Of a stretch of 12,344 bases of DNA, positions 6,929 to 12,344 are shown one piece after another; the stretch's first letter is position 1; each line of letters opens with the position of its first letter. Under the pieces are notes generated by a model that was given only the letters and a program-made list of their open reading frames with translations, was not told where the DNA came from and searched no databases. The position numbers and the translations under genes were made by a program. The stretch comes from an uncultured Campylobacter sp. (GTDB taxonomy: Bacteria; Campylobacterota; Campylobacteria; Campylobacterales; Campylobacteraceae), in NCBI RefSeq assembly GCF_938045775.1, contig NZ_CALIBH010000107.1, positions 1 to 12,344 on the forward strand, in the 5' to 3' direction.

Positions 6929-7978
6929 ATGGGGCTACTCAAGAAATTTGCGTTTATTACGTTTTTTATCGCGTCATCTTTGGCTGCTGCGAAGCCAAAT
7001 ATTTATATTTTAGCTACCGGCGGCACTATCGCGGGAAGCAGCGCAAGCGCCACGGAGGGCAACTATACCGCAGGCTCAAAGGGCGTAGAAGATATCTTAT
7101 CGGCAGTGCCGCAGCTAGGGGATTTAGCTACGATTAAAAGCGAGCAAATTTCAAATATCGGCTCGCAGGAGATGAATGATGAAATTTGGCTCAAGCTCGC
7201 AAACCGCGTAAGCGAGCTGCTTACTAAAAACGATGTCGACGGTGTCGTCATCGTGCATGGAACCGATACGATGGAGGAGACGGCGTATTTTTTAAGCCTG
7301 GTAGTAAAATCCAAAAAACCGATCGTTTTGGTGGGGGCGATGCGAAACGCTGATTCTATGAGTGCTGATGGACCGCTTAATCTATACAACGCCGTTGCCG
7401 TCGCGGCAGATAAAAACGCTCGCGAAAAGGGCGCTCTTGTAGTGATGAACGACGAGATTCACGCCGCACGCGAGGTTACGAAAACAAATACTACTAACGT
7501 TGCGGCTTTTGCCTCGCCGAATTCCGGCAAAATCGGCACCGTGAATTACGGAGTCGTAAATTTCTATATGACACCGCTTCGCAAACACACCGTCGCAAGC
7601 GAGTTTAATATCAAGGATTTCAAATCCTTGCCGCGCGTCGATATTATTTACGCGCATCCGCAGGACGTGAGCGATTTCGTAGAGACTGCCGTGCAAAAGG
7701 GCGCTAAGGGCATCGTAGTCGCCGGCATGGGAAACGGAAATTTATACCCCGATACGGAGGCTGCGCTTGCAAAAGCTAGCGAAGCGGGCGTGATAGTCGT
7801 GCGCTCAAGCCGCACGGGCAGCGGCTCAACTAGCGTAGGCTCAGAGGTGGACGACGCTAAGCTAGGCTTTTTAACCGCCGATAATCTAAATCCGCAAAAG
7901 GCGCGCGTGCTGCTGATGCTGGCTCTTAGCAAAACGAGCGATAAAGCGAAAATTCAGAGCTTTTTTGCGACACATTAA
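6929..7978 (+). CDS. ansB: Periplasmic type II L-asparaginase
   Basis: 349 residues; hydrolyses asparagine (and usually some glutamine) to aspartate and ammonia. A signal peptide covers residues 1-21 (MGLLKK, hydrophobic core, ending AAA before KPN), so the mature enzyme is periplasmic. Catalytic residues are in place: Thr33 in ATGGTIAG (T12 of mature E. coli AnsB), Tyr46 in GNYTAG, Ser79 in NIGSQEM (S58), Thr112-Asp113 in HGTDTMEET (T89-D90), and Lys185 in VTKTNTT (K162). AAGGAG lies five bases before the ATG. The gene is monocistronic by context: a terminator-like hairpin follows and the next gene is 375 bases on. In campylobacters a secreted asparaginase supports growth on asparagine and can supply aspartate for fumarate respiration. 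The symbol ansA is often used for the same gene in this genus. Confidence 0.95.
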   Translation: MGLLKKFAFITFFIASSLAAAKPNIYILATGGTIAGSSASATEGNYTAGSKGVEDILSAVPQLGDLATIKSEQISNIGSQEMNDEIWLKLANRVSELLTKNDVDGVVIVHGTDTMEETAYFLSLVVKSKKPIVLVGAMRNADSMSADGPLNLYNAVAVAADKNAREKGALVVMNDEIHAAREVTKTNTTNVAAFASPNSGKIGTVNYGVVNFYMTPLRKHTVASEFNIKDFKSLPRVDIIYAHPQDVSDFVETAVQKGAKGIVVAGMGNGNLYPDTEAALAKASEAGVIVVRSSRTGSGSTSVGSEVDDAKLGFLTADNLNPQKARVLLMLALSKTSDKAKIQSFFATH

Positions 7979-7983
7979 CACAT

Positions 7984-8020
7984 AGGGCTTCGCGTGGATA
8001 GAATTTCGGCGCGAGGCTTT
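7984..8020 (+). terminator. Terminator-like hairpin after the asparaginase gene
   Basis: GCTTCGCG (7987-7994) pairs with CGCGAGGC (8010-8017) with one G-T pair, and pairing extends weakly to 7984 and 8020. The loop is about 15 bases. Only a short TTT follows the stem, so efficiency is uncertain. Confidence 0.5.
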
Positions 8021-8353
8021 AAAATAATATTTCGGCATAAAATTTTAAAGAAAAGCAAGGCACGGAATTTTCTCGCTCGGGGCTTGGGCGTAGAATTTCG
8101 GTCGTAAAATTAAGTGCTAAATTTAAAGGATTTAAAATCATCCTGCGCTCTTACGGCAAAATTTCGTGTTTCGCTTGCGAAGTTCGAGCTTAAAATGAAC
8201 GAGGCAAATCTCACTCCGTAAATCCTTAAAATCAGTCCGCAAATTCTGTCGTAAATTTGGCTTTGCACTTCTTAAAAGTCCCGCAAAAATCCATTTAAAG
8301 AAACAATTATAAAAATTTAGCTAAAATTTCGCAAATTTTTTCAGGAGAAATTT
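8021..8353. other. Gene-free leader region before accB
   Basis: About 330 bases with stop codons in all frames that I checked and no recognisable RNA gene. It is rich in AAAATTT/TTAAAAT words. A TATAAA at 8308-8313 is the best promoter, and AGGAG (8343-8347) is the accB ribosome site. I see no conserved riboswitch core. Confidence 0.4.
8305..8318 (+). promoter_or_regulatory. Probable promoter of accB-accC
   Basis: AATTATAAAAATTT contains a TATAAA -10 at 8308-8313, about 40 bases before the accB ATG. The same 14 bases occur at the asparaginase promoter. Confidence 0.5.
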
Positions 8354-8812
8354 ATGACAAAAGCAGAAATCAAAGAGTTAATGGATTTTTTCGGCGAAAA
8401 GCAGGGCATTAACGAGCTAAAAATTAAAGATAAAGATTTTGAAATCGAGATAAAAAAATATGGCCCATGCGGTGGGAGCACGCCTCAGCTCGCCGCACCG
8501 ACACCCGCTCCGCAGCTTGCTGCGCCTTCGGTAAACGTGCTCGTGGGCGATAAGCCCGCCTCAAAAGGCGCGATGGATACGATCGACAGCCCGATGGTAG
8601 GTACTTTTTATAAAGCGCCAAGTCCCGGTGCGGCAGAGTTCGTAAGCGTGGGCCAGGTCGTGCATAAGGGTGATACAATCGGCATAATAGAAGCGATGAA
8701 GATTATGAACGAGATTGAGGCGGAATTCGACTGCCGCATAAAAAAAGCTCTCGTTGAGGACGGACAGCCCGTCGAATACGCTATGGCGCTGTTTGAGGTC
8801 GAGAAGCTATGA
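8354..8812 (+). CDS. accB: Biotin carboxyl carrier protein of acetyl-CoA carboxylase
   Basis: 152 residues, usual length. It carries the biotin that AccC carboxylates and that the AccA/AccD transferase then uses to make malonyl-CoA for fatty acid synthesis. The N-terminal part (1-37) is a charged helical/assembly region. Residues 43-73 form an Ala/Pro-rich flexible linker (QLAAPTPAPQLAAP). Residues 78-152 form the biotinyl domain, with the biotinylated Lys116 in EAMKIMNE and the thumb-like PSPGA segment at 89-93. AGGAG lies six bases before the ATG. Its TGA overlaps the accC ATG as ATGA, indicating coupled translation and matched amounts of both subunits. Nothing is missing. Confidence 0.97.
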   Translation: MTKAEIKELMDFFGEKQGINELKIKDKDFEIEIKKYGPCGGSTPQLAAPTPAPQLAAPSVNVLVGDKPASKGAMDTIDSPMVGTFYKAPSPGAAEFVSVGQVVHKGDTIGIIEAMKIMNEIEAEFDCRIKKALVEDGQPVEYAMALFEVEKL

Positions 8813-10146
8813 GAGAGCTTAAAAAGATCCTCATTGCAAACCGCGGCGAAATCGCTCTGCGCGCGCTTCGCACTATCCAGGAGATGGGCAAGCAAGCTAT
8901 CGTCGTGCACTCTACCGCCGATCAGGACGCGCTTTACGTAAAATACGCCGACGCGTCGGTCTGCATAGGCGGACCGCGCAGTAGCGATAGTTACCTAAAT
9001 ATCCCCGCGATCATCACAGCCTGCGAGCTAACCGAAGCTGACGCGATATTTCCGGGATACGGCTTTTTGAGCGAAAGTCAAAATTTCGTAGAAATTTGCG
9101 CTAAGCACGGCATTAAATTTATCGGCCCGAGCGTCGAGGCAATGACTTTAATGAGCGATAAGAGCAAGGCTAAGCAAGTGATGATGCGCGCGGGCATTCC
9201 TGTAGTGCCTGGCAGCGACGGCGCGATCGCAAGCGTCGAAGAGGCACGCAAGCTAGCCGCCGAAATCGGCTATCCGGTCATCATTAAAGCCGCAGCCGGT
9301 GGCGGTGGGCGCGGAATGCGCGTGGTCGAGCGCGAAGAGGATATCGAAAAGCTCTTTTGGTCGGCAGAGAGCGAAGCGATGAGCGCGTTCGGCGACGGCA
9401 CGATGTATATGGAAAAATATATCACAAACCCGCGCCACATCGAGGTTCAGGTCTTGGGCGACGAGCACGGACGCGTCGTGCATATCGGCGAGCGCGACTG
9501 CTCGATGCAGCGCCGACATCAAAAGCTAATCGAAGAAAGCCCGGCCGTGATCTTGGACGAGCCGACACGAAAGAGCCTGCACGAAACGGCGGTTCGCGCC
9601 GCTAAGGCGATCGGATACGCAAGCGCGGGAACGTTTGAGTTTTTATACGATAGCAAGGACAAGAAATTCTATTTCATCGAGATGAATACCCGCTTGCAGG
9701 TCGAACACACCGTAAGCGAGATGCGAAGCGGGCTCGATCTGATTGAGTGGATGATCCGCATCGCGCAGGGCGAGAAGCTGCTGCCTCAAAGCGAGATAAA
9801 ATTTAGCGGGCATGCGCTTGAGTGCCGCATCACCGCCGAGGACTCTAAAAGCTTTATGCCAAACCCGGGTAAAATCACAAAATACGTTGCTCCGGGCGGC
9901 AGAAACGTCCGTATGGATAGCCACGTCTATGAGGGCTACTCGGTGCCGCCTTACTACGACAGCATGATCGGTAAGCTCATCGTTTACGACAAGGACCGCG
10001 AGCGTGCGATTGCGAAGATGAAAGTCGCGCTAGATGAGCTCATCATCGGTGGTATAAAATCGACGCGCGATTTTCATCTTAGAATGATGAATAACCCCGA
10101 TTTCGTGGATAATAACTACGACACAAATTACCTAGCCAAGCATTAA
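8809..10146 (+). CDS. accC: Biotin carboxylase subunit of acetyl-CoA carboxylase
   Basis: 445 residues (E. coli 449). It uses ATP and bicarbonate to carboxylate biotin on AccB, in the cytosol. Three regions are visible: the biotin carboxylase N domain (KKILIANRGEIALRAL, 5-20, through FPGYGFLSE), the ATP-grasp domain with the glycine loop AAAGGGGRGMR (161-171) preceded by Lys160, then GERDCSMQRRHQK (227-239), Glu277 and EMNTRLQVEHTVSE (291-304), and a C-terminal domain from about 330 (GHALECRITAED). The Glu, Asn and Arg of EMNTR are the catalytic residues. GAGG lies ten bases before the ATG, inside accB. accA and accD are not in the window, as is normal. A strong terminator follows directly. 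Confidence 0.98.
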   Translation: MRELKKILIANRGEIALRALRTIQEMGKQAIVVHSTADQDALYVKYADASVCIGGPRSSDSYLNIPAIITACELTEADAIFPGYGFLSESQNFVEICAKHGIKFIGPSVEAMTLMSDKSKAKQVMMRAGIPVVPGSDGAIASVEEARKLAAEIGYPVIIKAAAGGGGRGMRVVEREEDIEKLFWSAESEAMSAFGDGTMYMEKYITNPRHIEVQVLGDEHGRVVHIGERDCSMQRRHQKLIEESPAVILDEPTRKSLHETAVRAAKAIGYASAGTFEFLYDSKDKKFYFIEMNTRLQVEHTVSEMRSGLDLIEWMIRIAQGEKLLPQSEIKFSGHALECRITAEDSKSFMPNPGKITKYVAPGGRNVRMDSHVYEGYSVPPYYDSMIGKLIVYDKDRERAIAKMKVALDELIIGGIKSTRDFHLRMMNNPDFVDNNYDTNYLAKH

Positions 10147-10147
10147 A

Positions 10148-10187
10148 TTTAAAACTCCAAGGGATGAAATTCTCTTGGAGTTTTAAA
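10148..10187 (+). terminator. Rho-independent terminator after accC
   Basis: AAAACTCCAAG (10151-10161) pairs perfectly with CTTGGAGTTTT (10174-10184). Pairing extends inward through 10164/10171 with one G-T pair and outward to 10148/10187, giving about 17 pairs and a six-base loop (TGAAAT). The stem ends in TTTT and, read from the other strand, in TTTT as well, so it could stop transcription from both sides. Confidence 0.88.
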
Positions 10188-10715
10188 ATTTATTTGAAAT
10201 TCTGCATTCAAGATTCCGCTTTAAATTTTTCATTTAAAGAGCTACTTGAAATTTTGTTTTAAAATTTTATTGCGCCACGCTTTAAAATTTTGCTATTAAA
10301 TTTGCCGCTAAATCTAGGTAAAGATGCGCGAGACACGCCATTGCTGCCGCTTATGTATTTTACGATGAGATTGACGGCGGGCTCGGTTAAATTTTACGTT
10401 CTGCGGCGGTTGAAATTTAGAATACGTGTCTTGCTGTCGCAAATATTTGCTTTCATCCACACCGATCTAGTTAAAATTTAATGCCATGCATGCGCTCTAT
10501 CATCTATTTCGGCGACCGGCTACCGACGTGCGCGAGTAAGCGGTATAAATTTACCGCACGAGCCGCCGCACCCGTTCGGCGTAAATTTTATCGCGTTCGC
10601 CATTGCGAGCGTGAATAGTATCGAGCCGCAAATTTTAAACTATCTCGCTGTGCGCGCCAGAGGCGGTGATTTGCTTTACGAGTAGAGCATTTCAGATTCT
10701 CAAATCGTCAAAATT
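10188..10715. other. About 530 bases without a convincing gene
   Basis: The left half is AT-rich with repeated TTTAAAATTTT words (near 10190, 10260 and 10285). The right half is close to normal gene composition. A hairpin GCGGTA-TAAATT-TACCGC lies at 10540-10557. One plus-strand frame is open from about 10487 to the TAG ending at 10684-10686 but has no ATG start or ribosome site and matches nothing I recognise; it may be a remnant. No promoter or RNA gene is evident. Confidence 0.4.
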
Positions 10716-12344
10716 TCAAACTCCAAATTCCTCGTAAAATTTATTCAGATAATCGGCGTAGTAGAAGTTTTGATTTCTAGCGTCAAATTTACCCGCCAGT
10801 TCCAAAGCCGTTTTGTAGTCGCTCTCATCGCCAAATGCGCTAACAGCGATGAAAAATCGCAGGTCGTTCAGATCGTCGTTGCTATCGAGTATGGCGTGCG
10901 AGTGTTTGCGAGCTAAGCTTAACGCCGTCTCGCGCTCATCCAGCCTAATGGCGATCTCGATTAGCGGCGCGATCTGATTTATGACGCGAGGATTTGACTC
11001 GATCGTCGCCGCGGCCTTGGGTAGCAGGGTTTTCGCCTCCTCTATCTTGCCTGTTTTAATCATGCTAAAAAGTATCGGCGCGTAGGTCGTGTGAGGCACT
11101 TCGCCGCAGGTTAGCTCGCCTGAGAGTATCGGTGCGGCAAGCTCCAGCGCGGCTTCATGCTCGCCTGCAAAATTTAAATACGCGATCTCATCGCTAGCCT
11201 CGCACGCTTCGCAGTCGTTCATGTCGTCTTTGGCTAGCTTTTTCCACAGCTCGTAGTTTGCCTTCGCCTCTCTAGCATCGCCCATATCGATGTTTTGATT
11301 CATCAAGGCCTTGTAGTAGGCTGCCAACGAGAGCTCCATGCGCTCGTAGTAAAACAGCATCGCCTCGTTTGCCTCGTCTATGAGCTCCTCTTCGATTATA
11401 GAGCTTTTGGCGATGCCCGAGACTATCCATTTAAATTTCCACAGGCAGCTCTCGAAGTCGCCGAAATTCGGGTATTCGCTTTCTTTTAAATTTTGCGCGA
11501 TGTAGCCCGTGAGCCACATTAGCGCCCTCGTTCTTAAAACCGCGCCGAATTTTTCAAAATCGTCGTTTAAAACAAAGTCGCAAATTTGCGCGGCAAAGTC
11601 AAAATTTTCCGCCTCGATGGCGCCCTTTATCGCGTCAAACAGATACTCCTCTTTATCTGCCATCAAGATATTTAGTATCTCGACCTCAGCGTTTTCTTTA
11701 TAAAGCACAAGCTGATCGTGAAGACCGAAAAAACTAAGGCTGCCGTTGCGTAGGTGCATAATAGCCTTTGCTCCGAAAATTCCTGATGCAGCTAAAATAA
11801 AAATACACAATATATCAGTTATACTTTCGCCGATTGTCATATCGTATGCATCGGCGGCAAAAATTAATAAAATCCAAAGAAGTAGTGCTATTTTTATAAA
11901 CCAATTTATCCTTTGCCGCATACTGTGTCTGCAATCAAAGCTAATTATCATCGCACCTATACTATTTAATTCGAAAATTTTACGGATTTTGTTTTTGTAA
12001 TAATACAGAATTTTATCACTTTTAAACTCAAAATACATGCCGTCTTTGTCCCTAATTACGGTCAACAATGAAACCAATATAGACGGAAGCATTCGAAAAG
12101 TCTTAAGACTAACGGGATTTACTATGGTAGCAAAAGTCAAAAATATAATAAAACCTATCAGTAGCGCCGGAAATTGATAAATCATAAATTCGTAATAAGT
12201 ATGATCTTTTATTACTATCGGCTCTTTGTCGTAATCTCTAGCCTTGGAATTCTGCGGTAAGGCGCCGCTGTCATCGGATATAAAATTTTGCTGCTCTATG
12301 TTGTTTACACAGGCGGAATTCTGATCCGCTTCGGCTTCTAAATT
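10716..12344 (-). CDS. Membrane protein with helical-repeat (TPR-like) C-terminus, 5'-partial
   Basis: Not recognised. The frame is open from the right window edge (AATTTAGAAGCC...), 53 codons upstream of the first ATG at 12185. That ATG has no Shine-Dalgarno, so the true start is probably outside. In order, the protein shows a hydrophilic N-terminal stretch, a membrane segment at about 4-22 (numbered from the 12185 ATG), a soluble patch around DGMYFEFKSDKILYYYKNKI that may be a small beta domain, two further membrane segments at 95-112 and 121-143, and then about 340 residues of paired helices resembling TPR/Sel1-like repeats (FDFAAQICDFVL, ALELAAPILSG, KIEEAKTLLPKA, RETALSLARKH). GC is about 33% over 11760-12180 but about 50% in the C-terminal half, suggesting a chimeric or partly acquired gene. 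The C-terminal part is probably cytoplasmic; function unknown. Confidence 0.7.
   Translation of the reverse strand, partial: NLEAEADQNSACVNNIEQQNFISDDSGALPQNSKARDYDKEPIVIKDHTYYEFMIYQFPALLIGFIIFLTFATIVNPVSLKTFRMLPSILVSLLTVIRDKDGMYFEFKSDKILYYYKNKIRKIFELNSIGAMIISFDCRHSMRQRINWFIKIALLLWILLIFAADAYDMTIGESITDILCIFILAASGIFGAKAIMHLRNGSLSFFGLHDQLVLYKENAEVEILNILMADKEEYLFDAIKGAIEAENFDFAAQICDFVLNDDFEKFGAVLRTRALMWLTGYIAQNLKESEYPNFGDFESCLWKFKWIVSGIAKSSIIEEELIDEANEAMLFYYERMELSLAAYYKALMNQNIDMGDAREAKANYELWKKLAKDDMNDCEACEASDEIAYLNFAGEHEAALELAAPILSGELTCGEVPHTTYAPILFSMIKTGKIEEAKTLLPKAAATIESNPRVINQIAPLIEIAIRLDERETALSLARKHSHAILDSNDDLNDLRFFIAVSAFGDESDYKTALELAGKFDARNQNFYYADYLNKFYEEFGV

Noticed and set aside
8424..8910. 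Minus-strand open frames opposite accB and the start of accC
   Set aside because: They overlap genes with clear catalytic or biotin motifs and are ordinary reverse-strand shadows.
10290..10481. 63-codon plus-strand ORF in the gap after accC
   Set aside because: No Shine-Dalgarno site, biased toward AAATTT words, and no recognisable protein features.

Overview
The window looks like the chromosome of a Campylobacter with fairly high GC, such as the oral C. gracilis, C. rectus or C. showae group. This rests on roughly 45-50% GC in core genes, the dense AAATTT/AAAATTTT words between and inside genes, and core proteins of epsilonproteobacterial type (Dcd, TopA with several zinc ribbons, AccB/AccC, a secreted type II asparaginase). 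The species is inferred from style, not from a marker gene.

Layout from left to right. (1) 3-560, plus: the end of a universal stress protein cut by the window edge, followed by about 400 bases without a gene but with two hairpins. (2) 965-1420, plus: an orphan acidic protein of 151 residues at about 33% GC, a likely acquired gene. (3) 1421-1557: an AT-rich convergent terminator zone with overlapping inverted repeats. (4) 6805 down to 1558, minus: a tightly packed operon, dcd - topA - metallophosphoesterase - a small unlisted 36-residue ORF - CPA2-type cation/proton antiporter. Junctions are a 3-base gap, a TTGA overlap, a 1-base gap and an 8-base overlap, so translational coupling is likely throughout. 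(5) 6806-6928: a short divergent promoter region. (6) 6929-7978, plus: periplasmic L-asparaginase. (7) 7979-8353: a gene-free leader with a terminator-like hairpin and the accB promoter. (8) 8354-10146, plus: accB-accC, overlapping by ATGA and closed by a strong terminator hairpin. (9) 10147-10715: about 570 bases without a convincing gene. (10) 12344 down to 10716, minus: a membrane protein with a helical-repeat C-terminus. Its frame stays open to the right edge, so its N-terminus lies outside the window.

How the genes work together: Dcd (dCTP to dUTP, feeding dTMP synthesis) and TopA (relaxing negative supercoils) are housekeeping DNA-metabolism functions sharing a promoter with a phosphoesterase and an ion antiporter. 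AccB and AccC form the biotin carboxylase half of acetyl-CoA carboxylase. As far as I remember, accC-accB next to divergent dcd is a conserved neighbourhood in Campylobacter and Helicobacter; here an asparaginase gene sits between them.

The most unusual items are the metallophosphoesterase, whose catalytic core is split by about 230 residues of Asn/Ala/Ser/Leu-rich low-complexity sequence containing four tandem 27-bp units, and the 36-residue ORF immediately after it. That ORF has a perfect Shine-Dalgarno site and is built largely from 21-bp (heptad) repeats that place a cysteine every seven residues.
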